A stretch of 64,000 nucleotides of DNA, taken from Lucinisca nassula. Lineage: Eukaryota > Mollusca > Bivalvia > Lucinida > Lucinidae. Made by a program: the position numbers and the translations under genes. The notes beneath the pieces are model-generated. The model had not been told where the DNA came from, searched no databases, and worked only from the letters and a program-made list of their open reading frames with translations. Shown here piece by piece: positions 30,708-43,144 of the stretch. Location of the stretch: the NCBI GenBank assembly GCA_963580285.1, contig OY757013.1, positions 136,335,027 to 136,399,026 of the forward strand, written 5' to 3'. The number at the start of each line of letters is the position of its first letter. The first letter of the stretch is position 1.

Positions 30708-30900
30708 CAGTAAAATTCCACTTTTAAGACAACCTAAAATTTATACTAATTCTGCTCTGAAAAGATGCACTTAATCTTTCTTTGTGTTTTCTGCCCACAC
30801 TGTCCTCTGGTCAAGGACCACTTTTGGGACTGTACAAAAGTGGTCTTAAAGACCACTTTTTAATAGTTCCAAAGGTGGTCTTAATTTAGGAGTTTTACTG
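30708..30900 (+). mobile_element. pogo-like MITE (CAGTAAAA termini)
   Basis: Termini CAGTAAAATTCC and GGAGTTTTACTG, with several internal AAGTGGTCTTAAAGACCACT-type inverted repeats. TA follows the right end; the left flank is degenerate. CAG...CTG termini are typical of pogo/Tigger-type elements. Copies also lie in units 2 and 3. Confidence 0.65.
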
Positions 30901-31126
30901 TACCATATATAGGGTATTCATGCAAATTTGCAAATTGAATGGTAGGCAGTGTAGAACCTGATCAGATTGCTTCTTTAGAAGCTACGTCTTTGTTGTAGGG
31001 CAGACGTTAACGACTGACTGAGGCAGCACCAACGCAAGGATGACGACCAATTATCCGCCAGTATGTGTAGTAGTAGGTAATCACTGAAATGACACGCGGT
31101 TGTTTTGGGCTGTTCCGTTTTCCTTG

Positions 31127-31484
31127 CATCGCGAAAACACGCCTTTATAATTTTGACCCCCTTGAACTCCACTTTTATACAGCAAAAACTGGGGTTTACT
31201 GGGGGTAAGCCTTATTGTTATTATTTCTGCGCAAAATATAGATTGTGTGTACACGTTTGAACCGCCTCATCTTATTTTTCTTATTTCTGCTCTCAAATAT
31301 AGACTGTGGGTACACGTTAGAACCGCCTTGATGAGGCGATTCTAACTTGAACCCACGGTCTATATTTTAGTACCCACAGTCTATATTTTAAAGCAGAAAT
31401 AAATAAAATACCACAATTTTTCATCTCATATTTTTTTCGGCGGTAAAATTTACCATGTGATTGTGTAGGCGTGTTTTCGCAATG
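31127..31484 (+). mobile_element. Family A MITE with doubled core
   Basis: Termini CATCGCGAAAACACGCC and GCGTGTTTTCGCAATG. A left arm with GAACCGCCTCAT is cut short and a second left arm starts immediately (CTTATTTTTCTTATTTCTGC), so the core region is partly duplicated. Confidence 0.75.
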
Positions 31485-31911
31485 ATTTGAGTTTACGGCC
31501 ACGATTGTCACTTACACCGAGCCTAGCCACTGAGTAAAAGAGACATACAGTCGCAGAGTTTGGCGTCTTATGTTTGATCCTTGGGAGGCTCGGGCCCATA
31601 GCGATGAGTGATTGGTAAATTCATTTAACGGTGTTCTTAATACTGTCCCATTAATGTGTGTGCTGCTGTTCTCTTTATCAGAGAAAATAATTCAATTAGC
31701 TCACTGCATAATTTGGGTTCGTGCTAAAATGCGCAGGTCATTATCTGACCTTTATATGTTCTATGCACATGTTATATGAGCCCCGCCAAGCGAATTTGGG
31801 TCTTCGAGCATTCCGTCATGACAAATTTTAACTACGCATACCCAGCCATTCAGAGGGGCCAGGGATATGGCTTTCTGTCTGAAGGTTCCTCTTGATTCAC
31901 TGTTTGTATAA
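31485..31911. other. No gene seen
   Basis: Unassigned sequence within unit 1, repeated in units 2 and 3. Small frames overlap the hairpin and Naiad and are not supported. Confidence 0.35.
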
Positions 31912-31977
31912 GCGAGCAGCGAAGGTTCTGGCGAGACTGCGCGGATGCGCAGGCTCGCCTGAACCTTCGCTGCTCGC
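31912..31977 (+). repeat. 66 bp GC-rich hairpin
   Basis: Arms GCGAGCAGCGAAGGTTC and GAACCTTCGCTGCTCGC continue through GGCGAG/CTCGCC and CTGCGC/GCGCAG to a GGAT loop. Copies at 37,705 and 43,930. Confidence 0.85.
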
Positions 31978-32040
31978 ATAGGCGATAAGTCCCAAAATCG
32001 CTTGACGGGGTCCATATGGTCCGCACTGACCGTGTGAAAC

Positions 32041-33120
32041 AGAAGTGAATGCAATGATCAAGAATCGATACAATTAGCCCACAACTCCCATCAGAGACAT
32101 CAAGGGGAAAGTAACACAAACATGTAACAACAGACCCGAACAGAACCGCATTGGAACGGACAGCGAAACGAATCCCACTGGGGGTGCGGCTTGAATCGAT
32201 TTTTCGTGGCCACAATCCTCGCCCTTACTTCCGTCGCGATTAAGACAAATAATTTGTTCAGTCCGCATGAAGGCCTCCTAACTCATCAGTGTAACATCTC
32301 CGTGAACACTAAAAATCAAACTACCACAAAGATTAAACAACGGTGAGGGCTCGACAGCAATAAACATCTGAAATGCTCGAGCAAAAGAAAACCAACGGTA
32401 AGACTCCAATGGGCCCGACCAGAGATAGAGCATCGGGCACCAGCCAACATTGCACAGAATTAGATTAACTCTAATTCTCAGTAAGCCTTAACGCTGGGAC
32501 CGTCATTGAGTCTGAGGCCTGACCCACTGGCGTGCAATTAAAGAGGGAAGCAAAGTTGATAACCGTGATTGGGTTAACTAGCATGCAGGCAGTCTGTCTT
32601 ATAACCTTTATGTTGCACCCAATCCTTTGATATCGAAGAATAACTGTACAAAACTTTACATTGGGCACTGAAGTCAATGCGGTTATATTTTTTTTCTGAA
32701 TTTATATACTAAGTCGTCATAAAATTCGGGTTCCGATAGACCTTGTTGCAGAAGAGATTTAAGTTCAATATTGAATTTTGAAATTAAATCAGAATGATGT
32801 CTATAAAATTTTGAAAAGGCTTTGCGTTGTTAATGATACCGATAACCTTGATTAAAAAGTTTAGCAGATAACAAATTATAATGAGGATTGAAAACAGTTA
32901 CGTGACTACGCACGTTGGCAAATCGAATAAGTTGCGAAATATAAACGCCATTGGAGGGCGCACGGGGAACATCATCCACAAAAGAAACAATTATAATCTC
33001 AAAATCAAATTCATCGCGTTTATCATAAATTTCGCAAGAAACAAACCCATCTACAATAATCCAACCGGGCCTCGGTATCAGAAGAATTTGCTTTATTTAA
33101 CTTAGGTTCTTGGGAGTAAT
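32041..33120 (-). pseudogene. Naiad RT C-terminus and tail, unit 1
   Basis: Minus strand: DGFVSCEIYDKRDEFDFEII, GVYISQLIRFANV, LLQQGLSEPEFYDDLVYKF, RQTACMLVNPITVINFASLF and NCTPVGQASDSMTVPA, then a tail with an internal deletion that ends in GATCATTGCATTCACTTCT. The RT catalytic box is absent. Stops and frameshifts are present. Confidence 0.75.
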
Positions 33121-33440
33121 TTTGACTGATCAAACCATCGATGGTTGTGTCACTGAATCTTTCTGTGGGCATTACTGCAATCCGTGTATATCAGCATCAC
33201 ACTCATCGTTATCATCACCCTCATCATCATCACCGGATTTTGCTAGTGTGCAGGCACATGGGCAACATCCACATATGCGGCCTCCTTCCAGATAATTTGC
33301 TTGCTGCAAAGATGGCAGATCTCACACCAGATCCCCTGTTTTGTCTATCATGATGGTCGATAGCGGAGAGCTTCCACACTCTGCGATCTTTCTCTGGTCA
33401 TCTTGGGCCCCCATTGCATCATGTAAACAAGTTCTTGCAA
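33121..33440. other. No gene seen
   Basis: Contains a CATCATCACC-type imperfect trinucleotide stretch. A 70-codon plus frame is His-rich for that reason only. Confidence 0.35.
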
Positions 33441-33790
33441 TGAACACCCCTCTAAATAAGTTCTGAAGTTAGATCCTTTGGAAGCAAAGAATACACCAAA
33501 TAAACAAAAATAGCAGACTCGGTTTTATTGAGTCTGTTCATGACCAGTACTGAAAAGTGCAACACCGGCCACGCCCTCTAGCGCTGGCTTAAGCAGAAAT
33601 GATTAATGTTTTCGAAATGATTTAAAATAAACTCAATTATCCCAAAGGACAAGAAAATATAATCTACACTATGATGATGTACGGAGAGACGTTTTACGGC
33701 CGCCACACGGCACAACACCAGCTGCAGCGAAGATAAATAAGTTCTGAAGTTAGATCCTTTGGAAGCAAAGAATACACCAAATAAACGCAC
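33441..33790 (-). repeat. Satellite-like repeat related to the array at 353-1,555
   Basis: TTCTGAAGTTAGATCCTTTG GAAGCAAAGAATACAC occurs twice (about 33,460 and 33,740). CCCAAAGGACAAGAAAATAT, CTACACTATGATG and GACGTTTTACGGCCGCCACA between them match the array units at the start of the window. Strand is arbitrary. Confidence 0.6.
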
Positions 33791-34351
33791 CGAGAACCAC
33801 AACTTATGTTTTGAGGATAAATAAGACAAATAAAACATTTTTATCAGACAAAATATTCATTTAGGAGATACGAAAGAATGTACTTTGTCCCGCGGATGAG
33901 TAATCTTAATGACTGTGGTAATTTAAGTGTCTTCATTCTTATATCAACTTTTCTTAGTGCTGCGCGTTTTCAAAATTTGTATTTAGTTCCGTGGTATCTG
34001 GAATTATTGAACAATCGTAGAACATCAAGTATTTCCTAATTTAACTTGATCTGTCAACACGAAACACGACGTTGATCTAATGAGCTTATTAAGCGTTGTT
34101 TCGCAGTGTGGTATCGCCTGTACACAGGGCTAATTGTAACTACTTCGAACTCACCAGAAATAAGAAATGCGATAAATGTCATATCAATGTAGAAAAATGA
34201 TGATGAACGTAGCGTTATACACACGCTCACTTTGAATGTCAAGATAAAGAAACAGGATGGTTATTGGTGATATTACATCTATCTAAAAACCTTTCTCAAA
34301 ACAAGATGTTAGATTTCATGAAAGAAAAAAAAAAAGACTTGACATTTACAT
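33791..34351. other. No gene seen
   Basis: Unassigned sequence of the unit with no supported frame. Confidence 0.35.
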
Positions 34352-34975
34352 AAATAGAAGTGAAGGCAACAACCAGCAATCGTTAGAGTTAACTAATACC
34401 TCCAATCAAAGAAACCAAGGGAAAAGACGATATAATGAAAGCTTAACCCTTGTCCTGCTGAGCCCGGATATGCCGTATTTTCCAAACAATGAAGATCCAT
34501 ATCAGATGGCTTCTGACGAAGCCATTTGCTCAGGAACTGCATTGTTTGCCATTCAGATTGTGAATTTGTTGCAATAATTTGCATCAAGTAATCTGATTGT
34601 TTGATAATCAGTAGTGGGTGAGGCATATATAAATATTCATCAGGTCAATGGTTAACAAGAGGAAGACAAAATTACTGTTACTTTCCCACAATACCCGATA
34701 TAAAATATATTAGCAATGCATACATGTACATGCAAAAACGCACTATAACATTAATAAAAAACAACAATAGAACCGCCTGGGAAAGGCAGGTCGAAAAAGT
34801 TTTTTTTTTTTACTGGGGTAAAACGTGGACGTGGCCACTTCCTCAACCTGGATTCAGCTGTGGTTTAGACAAATATTTTTTTTTTTACTGGGGTAAAACG
34901 TGGACGTGGCCACTTCCTCAACCTGGATTCAGCTGTGGTTTAGACAAATAATTTGTTCAGTCCGCATGAACTTTT
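34352..34975 (-). mobile_element. Naiad tail split by a family B MITE, unit 1
   Basis: Starts AAATAGAAGTGAAGGCAACA (3' end on the minus strand), resumes after the MITE with TACTGTTACTTTCCCACAAT, and ends near TTTGTTCAGTCCGCATGAA. A 64-66 bp segment with ACGTGGACGTGGCCACTTCC is duplicated next to a T run in units 1 and 2 but single in unit 3. Confidence 0.7.
34443..34655 (+). mobile_element. piggyBac-like MITE (family B), unit 1
   Basis: TTAA at 34,443 and 34,652. Termini CCCTTGTCCTGCTGA and TCATCAGGTCAATGG are diverged inverted repeats. The inner hairpin GATGGCTTCTGACGAAGCCA is kept. Confidence 0.75.
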
Positions 34976-35127
34976 TTGCTCCATGCTTAATGCACTTGAC
35001 CGCGATAACAGTCAAACATTTTGCCTTCCGATGTAAGAACAGAGCAACAAGACACGAGCTTGAGCGTCCTTACAGTATGGCGAACACAGTACGCCTGGTG
35101 TCTTCGTCGTGCGTTGTATACATGTTC

Positions 35128-35328
35128 CATTACCATAACACACCCGTGCGACATAGTGCGTTTTCACATCTTCAAAAATAGATAATTAAGGCGGTTCTTA
35201 CAAATACAAACAACTTATGTCTTGGATCAGAAATTAGAAAAACACTGTACGCCCCAATAAACCCCAGTTTTCTCTTCATGAAGTGGAGTTTATGTGGGTA
35301 TTCATTTCCCGGACTTGTTCATGTGATG
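35128..35328 (+). mobile_element. Family A2 MITE, unit 1
   Basis: Starts CATTACCATAACACACCCGT, contains AAGGCGGTTCTTAC, AACCCCAGTTTTCTCTTCAT and ends GGACTTGTTCATGTGATG. A2 shares the core logic of family A but has different outer arms. Confidence 0.65.
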
Positions 35329-36919
35329 AGTGATTTGAAACATACAGGTAAGGCTGTTGGTTAAATGATGGGCACGAAGGCAGTCGAATCACTTACAACA
35401 CTTGTGTGTCTGAGGGTAGGTTTTGAAAAGATTTCCTGGACGGGTTAAAAGCTAACACTGTTTCGTTTAATTACACAACTCCTGACTTCACATGGACAAG
35501 AATCGCGCTGAAATTAATAACGGGGGTATACCTTATTTTTCTTATTTCAGCTCTAAAATATAGATTATGGGTACTCGTTAGAACCGCCTCAATGAGGCGG
35601 TTCTAACGAGTGCCCAAAGTCTATATTTTGAGCAGAAATAAGAACAAATATAACAATTTTTCATTATAACATTTTCATTTTTTCGGCGATAAAGGTGGCA
35701 ATGTATTTGTATAGGCGTGTTTGCGTTATGTACGGAGTATACAGCGGTAAGACTACATCGTTTTGATACACAGTAGCCTCACAATTGATATGACCAATCT
35801 GCCCTGAACCAATACTAAACACGACAGGCAAGGTGTGCTCTTTGAAACTACGACACATTAATCTATTTTGCGTACAATTCTTCTTATATTTACTCCCATG
35901 TGACACACGTATGATGTTATCAATATGAAAATGCAGGATATAAAATTTGATCCTTTCTTTGAATATCAAATTCCTGAGTATCGATGTTTATCTTCAACCC
36001 ATATATGCCTTTCGGTCCTTTACTGGGACATTGTCAAACAGTGTTAACCCAGATCAGAAGCCGCAGATCTAGGTGTGCATTGTTTGATTAAAGGATAATC
36101 ATTTTTGTAAAATTTGCTACAAACAGAAACAAACTTGACCCTTTTTTTAACTGGAATTGGCCCACTTTGGTGGAAGATTCTATTGACATGTTTGGGTTTT
36201 CAAGGTGAAAACGTGTCCTATGGCTTTTGCGCCAAGATAAAAATCAAACCAGACGCACAATTTGGCCAGATTTTTCACTGGGCACTACATGTTTCTGTGT
36301 ATGGATATTTATTAAACCAAAGCTTCTTCAGATAGTGTGGGTCGCCTGTGTTTTAACGAATATGCGCTCCACATTTGTTCCAGTTTTCTGGGCACATAAG
36401 TCCCACGAGACTTGCACTGAATCATTTAGAGTTTAACCCTTGTCCTGATCAATAGATTAGCCTTGGCACACCTAAATCTGACTAGCAACAAATCAAATTT
36501 CAGTAAAATTCCACTTTTAAGACAACCTAAAATTTATACTAATTCTGCTCTGAAAAGATGCACTTAATCTTTCTTTGTGTTTTCTGCCCACACTGTCCTC
36601 TGGTCAAGGACCACTTTTGGGACTGTACAAAAGTGGTCTTAAAGACCACTTTTTAATAGTTCCAAAGGTGGTCTTAATTTAGGAGTTTTACTGTACCATA
36701 TATAGGGTATTCATGCAAATTTGCAAATTGAATGGCAGGCAGTGTAGAACCTGATCAGATTGCTTCTTTAGAAGCTACGTCTATGTTGTAGGGCAGACGT
36801 TAACGACTGACTGAGGCAGCACCAACGCAAGGATGACGACCAATTATCCGCCAGTATGTGTAGTAGTAGGTAATCACTGAAATGACACGCGGTTGTTTTG
36901 GGCTGTTCCGTTTTCCTTG

Positions 36920-37277
36920 CATCGCGAAAACACGCGTTTATAATTTTGACCCCCTTGAACTCCACTTTTATACAGCAAAAACTGGGGTTTACTGGGGGTA
37001 AGCCTTATTGTTATTATTTCTGCGCAAAATATAGATTGTGTGTACACGTTTGAACCGCCTCATCTTATTTTTCTTATTTCTGCTCTCAAATATAGACTGT
37101 GGGTACACGTTAGAACCGCCTTGATGAGGCGATTCTAACTTGAACCCACGGTCTATATTTTAGTACCCACAGTCTATATTTTAAAGCAGAAATAAATAAA
37201 ATACCACAATTTTTCATCTCATATTTTTTTCGGCGGTAAAATTTACCATGTGATTGTATAGGCGTGTTTTCGCAATG
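36920..37277 (+). mobile_element. Family A MITE with doubled core, unit 2
   Basis: Copy of 31,127-31,484 with a few substitutions. Confidence 0.75.
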
Positions 37278-37833
37278 ATTTGAGTTTACGGCCACGATTG
37301 TCACTTACACCGAGCCTAGCCACAGAGTAAAAGAGACATACAGTCGCAGAGTTTGGCGTCTTATGTTTGATCCTTGGGAGGCTCGGGCCTATAGCGATGA
37401 GTGATTGGTAAATCCATTTAACGGTGTTCTTAATACTGTCCCATTAATGTGTGTGCTGCTGTTCTCTTTATCAGAGAAAATAATTCAATTAGCTCACTGC
37501 ATAATTTGGGTTCGTGCTATAATGCGCAGGTCATTATCTGACCTTTATATGTTCTATGCACATGTTATATGAGCCCCGCCAAGCGAATTTGGGTCTTCGA
37601 GCATTCCGTCATGACAAATTTTAACTACGCATACCCAGCCATTCAGAGGGGCCAGGGATATGGCTTTCTGTCTGAAGGTTCCTCTTGATTCACTGTTTGT
37701 ATAAGCGAGCAGCGAAGGTTCTGGCGAGACTGCGCGGATGCGCAGGCTCGCCTGAACCTTCGCTGTTCGCATAGGCGATAAGTACCAAAATCGCTTGACG
37801 GGGTCCATATGGTCCGCACTGACCGTGTGAAAC

Positions 37834-38913
37834 AGAAGTGAATGCAATGATCAGGAATCGATACAATTAGCCCACAACTCCCATCAGAGACATCAAAGGG
37901 AAAGTAACACAAACATGTAACAACAGACCCCAACAGAACCGCATTGGAACGGTCAGCGAAACGAATCCCACTGGGGGTGCGGCTTAAATCTATTTTTCGT
38001 GGCCACAATCCTCGCCCTTACTTCCGTCGCGATTAAGACAAATAATTTGTTCAGTCCGCATGAAGGCCTCCTAACTCATCAGTGTAACATCTCCGTGAAC
38101 ACTAAAAATCAAACTACCACAAAGATTAAACAACGGTGAGGGCTCGACAGCAATAAACATCTGAAATGCTCGAGCAAAAGAAAACCAACAGTAAGACTCC
38201 AATGGGCCCGACCAGAGATAGAGCATCGGGCACCAGCCAACATTGCACAGAATTAGATTCTCTCTAATTCTCAGTAAGCCTTAACGCTGGGACCGTCATT
38301 GAGTCTGAGGCCTGACCCACTGGCGTGCAACTAAAGAGGGAAGCAAAGTTGATAACCGTGATTGGGTTAACTAGCATGCAGGCAGTCTGTCTTATAACCT
38401 TTATGTTGCACCCAATCCTTTGATATCGAAGAATAACTGTACAAAACTTTACATTGGGCACTGAAGTCAATGCGGTTATATTTTTTTTTTCTGAATTTAT
38501 ATTCTAAGTCGTCATAAAATTCGGGTTCCGATAGACCTTGTTGCAGAAGAGATTTAAGTTCAATATTGAATTTTGAAATTAAATCAGAATGATGTCTATA
38601 AAATTTTGAAAAGGCTTTGCGTTGTTAATGATACCGATAACCTTGATTAAAAAGTTTAGCAGATAACAAATTATAATGAGGATTGAAAACAGTTACGTGA
38701 CTACGCACGTTGGCAAATCGAATTAGTTGCGAAATATAAACGCCATTGGAGGGCGCACGAGGAACATCATCCACAAAAGAAACAATTATAATCTCAAAAT
38801 CAAATTCATCGCGTTTATCATAAATTTCGCAAGAAACAAACCCATCTACAATAATCCAACCGGGCCTCGGTATCAGAAGAATTTGCTTTATTTAACTTAG
38901 GTTCTTGGGAGTA
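37834..38913 (-). pseudogene. Naiad RT C-terminus and tail, unit 2
   Basis: Copy of 32,041-33,120. It carries the same RT segments, tail deletion and stops. Confidence 0.75.
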
Positions 38914-40145
38914 ATTTTGACTGATCAAACCATCGATGGTTGAGTAACTGAATCTTTCTGTGGGCATTACTGCAATCCATGTATATCAGCATCACACTCA
39001 TCGTTATCATCACCCTCATCATCATCACCGGATTTTGCTAGTGTGCAGGCACATGGGCAACATCCACATATGCGGCCTCCTTCCAGATAATTTGCTTGCT
39101 GCAAAGATCGCAGATCTCACACCAGATCCCCTGTTTTGTCTATCATGATGGTCGATAGCGGAGAGCTTCCACTCTCTGCGATCTTTCTCTGGTCATCTTG
39201 GGCCCCCATTGCATCATGTAAACAAGTTCGTGCAATGAACACCCCTCTAAATAAGTTCTGAAGTTAGATCCTTTGGAAGCAAAGAATACACCAAATAAAC
39301 AAAAATAGCAGACTCGGTTTTATTGAGTCTGTTCATGACCAGTACTGAAAAGTGCAACACCGGCCACGCCCTCTAGCGCTGGCTTAAGCAGAAATGATTA
39401 ATGTTTTCGAAATGATTTAAAATAAACTCAATTATCCCAAAGGACAAGAAAATATAATCTACACTATGATGATGTACGGAGAGACGTTTTACGGCCGCCA
39501 CACGGCACAACACCAGCTGCAGCGAAGTTAATAAGTTCTGAAGTTAGATCCTTTGGTAGCAAAGAATACACCAAATAAACGCACCGAGAACCACAACTTA
39601 TGTTTTGAGGATAAATAAGACAAATAAAACATTTTTATCAGACAAAATATTCATTTAGGAGATACGAAAGAATGTACTTTGTCCCGCGGATGAGTAATCT
39701 TAATGACTGTGGTAATTTAAGTGTCTTCATTCTTATATCAACTTTTCTTAGTGCTGCGCGTTTTTCAAAATTTGTATTTAGTTCCGTGGTATCTGGAATT
39801 ATTGAACAATCGTAGAACATCAAGTATTTCCTAATTTAACTTGATCTGTCAACACGAAACACGACGTTGATCTAATGAGCTTATTAAGCGTTGTTTCGCA
39901 GTGTGGTATCGCCTGTACACAGGGCTAATTGTAACTACTTCGAACTCACCAGAAATAAGAAATGCGATAAATGTCATATCAATGTAGAAAAATGATGATG
40001 AACGTAGCGTTATACACACGCTCACTTTGAATGTCAAGATAAAGAAACAGGATGGTTATTGGTGATATTACATCTATCTAAAAACCTTTCTCAAAACAAG
40101 ATGTTAGATTTCATGAAAGAAAAAAAAAAGACTTGACATTTACAT

Positions 40146-40765
40146 AAATAGAAGTGAAGGCAACAACCAGCAATAGTTAGAGTTAACTAATACCTCCCAT
40201 CAAAGAAACCAAGGGAAAAGACGATATAATGAAAGCTTAACCCTTGTCCTGCTGAGCCCGGACATGCCGTATTTTCCAAACAATGAAGATCCATATCAGA
40301 TGGCTTCTGACGAAGCCATTTGCTCAGGAACTGCATTGTTTGCCATTCAGATTGTGAATTTGTTGCAATAATTTGCATCAAGTAATCTGATTGTTTGATA
40401 ATCAGTAGTGGGTGAGGCATATATAAATATTCATCAGGTCAATGGTTAACAAGAGGAAGACAAAATTACTGTTACTTTCCCACAATATCCGATATACAAT
40501 ATATTAGCAATGCATACATGTACATGCAAAAACGCACTATAACATTAATAAAAAACAACAATAGAACCGCCTGGGAAAGGCAGGTCGAAAAAGTTTTTTT
40601 TTTTACTGGGGTAAAACGTGGACGTGGCCACTTCCTCAACCTGGATTCAGCTGTGGTTTAGACAAATAATTTTTTTTTTTTACTGGGGTAAAACGTGGAC
40701 GTGGCCACTTCCTCAACCTGGATTCAGCTGTGGTTTAGACAAATAATTTGTTCAGTCCGCATGAA
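40146..40765 (-). mobile_element. Naiad tail split by a family B MITE, unit 2
   Basis: Copy of 34,352-34,975. The nested MITE lies between TTAA at 40,237 and 40,446. Confidence 0.7.
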
Positions 40766-40907
40766 TTTTTTGCTCCATGCTTAATGCACTTGACCGCGAT
40801 AACAGTCAAACATTTTGCCTTCCGATGTAAGACACGAGCTTGAGCGTCCTTACAGTATGGCGAACACAGTACGCCTGGTGTCTTCGTCGTGCGTTGTATA
40901 CATGTTC

Positions 40908-41108
40908 CATTACCATAACACACCCGTGCGACATAGTGCGTTTTCACATCTTCAAAAATAGATAATTAAGGCGGTTCTTACAAATACAAACAACTTATGT
41001 CTTGGATCAGAAATTAGAAAAACACTGTACGCCCCAATAAACCCCAGTTTTCTCTTCATAAAGTGGAGTTTATGTGGGTATTCATTTCCCGGACTTGTTC
41101 ATGTGATG
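40908..41108 (+). mobile_element. Family A2 MITE, unit 2
   Basis: Copy of 35,128-35,328. Confidence 0.65.
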
Positions 41109-42291
41109 AGTGATTTGAAACATACAGGTAAGGCTGTTGGTTAAATGATGGGCACGAAGGCAGTCGAATCACTTACAACACTTGTGTGTCTGAGGGTAGG
41201 TTTTGAAAAGATTTCCTGGACGGGTTAAAAGCTAACACTGTTTCGTTTAATTACACAACTCCTGACTTCACATGGACAAGAATCGCGCTGAAATTAATAA
41301 CGGGGGTATACCTTATTTTTCTTATTTCAGCTCTAAAATATAGATTATGGGTACTCGTTAGAACCGCCTCGATGAGGCGGTTCTAACGAGTGCCCAAAGT
41401 CTATATTTTGAGCAGAAATAAGAACAAATATCACAATTTTTCATTATAACATTTTCATTTTTTCGGCGATAAAGGTGGCAATGTATTTGTATAGGCGTGT
41501 TTGCGTTATGTACGGAGTATACAGCGGTAAGACTACATCGTTTTGATACACAGTAGCCTCACAATTGATATGACCAATCTGCCCTGAACCAATACTAAAC
41601 ACGACAGGCAAGGTGTGCTCTTTGAAACTACGACACATTAATCTATTTTGCGTACAATTCTTCTTATATTTACTCCCATGTGACACACGTATGATGTTAT
41701 CAATATGAAAATGCAGGATATAAAATTTGATCCTTTCTTTGAATATCAAGTTCCTGAGTATCGATGTTTATCTTCAACCCATATATGCCTTTCGGTCCTT
41801 TACTGGGACATTGTCAAACAGTGTTAACCCAGATCAGAAGCCGCAGATCTAGGTGTGCATTGTTTGATTAAAGGATAATCATTTTTGTAAAATTTGCTAC
41901 AAACAGAAACAAACTTGACCCTTTTTTTAACTGGAATTGGCCCACTTTGGTGGAAGATTCTATTGACATGTTTGGGTTTTCAAGGTGGAAACGTGTCCTA
42001 TGGCTTTTGCGCCAAGATAAAAATCAAACCAGACGCACAATTTGGCCAGATTTTTCACTGGGCACTACAAAGCTTCTTCAGATAGTGTGGGTCGCCTGTG
42101 TTTTAACGAATATGCGCTCCACATTTGTTCCAGTTTTCTGGGCACATAAGTCCCACGAGACTTGCACTGAATCATTTAGAGTTTAACCCTTGTCCTGATC
42201 AATAGATTAGCCTTGGCACACCTAAATCTGACTAGCAACAAATCAAATTTCAGTAAAATTCCACTTTTAAGACAACCTAAAATTTATACTA

Positions 42292-42764
42292 CAGTCGAAC
42301 TTCGATGGGTCGAACTCGGTAGGCTCGAACACCACGTTTGGGTCGAACTGACCTTTCAGTCCCGGCAAAATCCCTATTCATTTTAACTAAACATGCCACC
42401 CTTGGCTCGAACCACGATGGCTCGAACCCTCGAACTCTAAGCCTGGTCCCTAGAGTGCATTTTCTATGTAAAATCCCACCGATGGCTCGCACTAATTACC
42501 TTTTTAAAAATTCCAATTTTATCGATCAAGTCACGCAGGCGCGTGATCGGTATCACAATACGGACCAAAAATACGGCTCATCATTCACTCTTAAATTATG
42601 ACCGATAAATGTACCGGAAGTCAACAAAATCGCCGCAGCTATGATAAAAAAATCATAGTACACAAAGATGGATCGTGCCGAGTTGGACTCCAATGGCTCG
42701 AACTACCGATGGCTCGAACTTTTTTCGGCGGTCCCGGCGAGTTCGAGCCATCGAAGTTCGACTG
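42292..42764 (+). mobile_element. pogo-like MITE (CAGTCGAAC termini) unique to unit 3
   Basis: Termini CAGTCGAACTTCGATGG and CCATCGAAGTTCGACTG are perfect inverted repeats, with extra GGCTCGAAC words inside. TA flanks both ends (42,290 and 42,765), and units 1 and 2 have the empty site ATACTAATTC. It lies inside the CAGTAAAA MITE. Confidence 0.9.
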
Positions 42765-43144
42765 TAATTCTGCTCTGAAAAGATGCACTTAATCTTTCTT
42801 TGTGTTTTCTGCCCACACTGTCCTCTGGTCAAGGACCACTTTTGGGACTGTACAAAAGTGGTCTTAAAGACCACTTTTTAATAGTTCCAAAGGTGGTCTT
42901 AATTTAGGAGTTTTACTGTACCATATATAGGGTATTCATGCAAATTTGCAAATTGAATGGCAGGCAGTGTAGAACCTGATCAGATTGCTTCTTTAGAAGC
43001 TACGTCTATGTTGTAGGGCAGACGTTAACGACTGACTGAGGCAGCACCAACGCAAGGATGACGACCAATTATCCGCCAGTATGTGTAGTAGTAGGTAATC
43101 ACTGAAATGACACGCGGTTGTTTTGGGCTGTTCCGTTTTCCTTG

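Larger units (their letters stand above)
29733..35520 (+). repeat. ~5.8 kb tandem unit 1
   Basis: 5,788 bp, almost identical to 35,521-41,300 and, apart from an insertion and some indels, to 41,301-47,465. It starts CGGGGGTATACCTTATTTTT inside a MITE and ends AAATTAATAA. Content in order: MITE half, unassigned 0.7 kb, pogo-like MITE, family A MITE, hairpin, Naiad RT fragment, unassigned, satellite-like repeats, unassigned, Naiad tail with family B MITE, A2 MITE. No gene is apparent. Confidence 0.9.
35521..41300 (+). repeat. ~5.8 kb tandem unit 2
   Basis: 5,780 bp with the same order of elements as unit 1. It begins with the truncated MITE because the breakpoint lies inside that element. It shares CAAACCAGACGCACAATTTG with unit 3 but the duplicated 65 bp tail segment with unit 1. 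Confidence 0.9.

Noticed and set aside
31761..32215. Overlapping frames of 97 and 121 codons on the minus strand (and copies in units 2 and 3)
   Set aside because: They run through the GC-rich hairpin and a Naiad noncoding tail. No protein similarity is visible.
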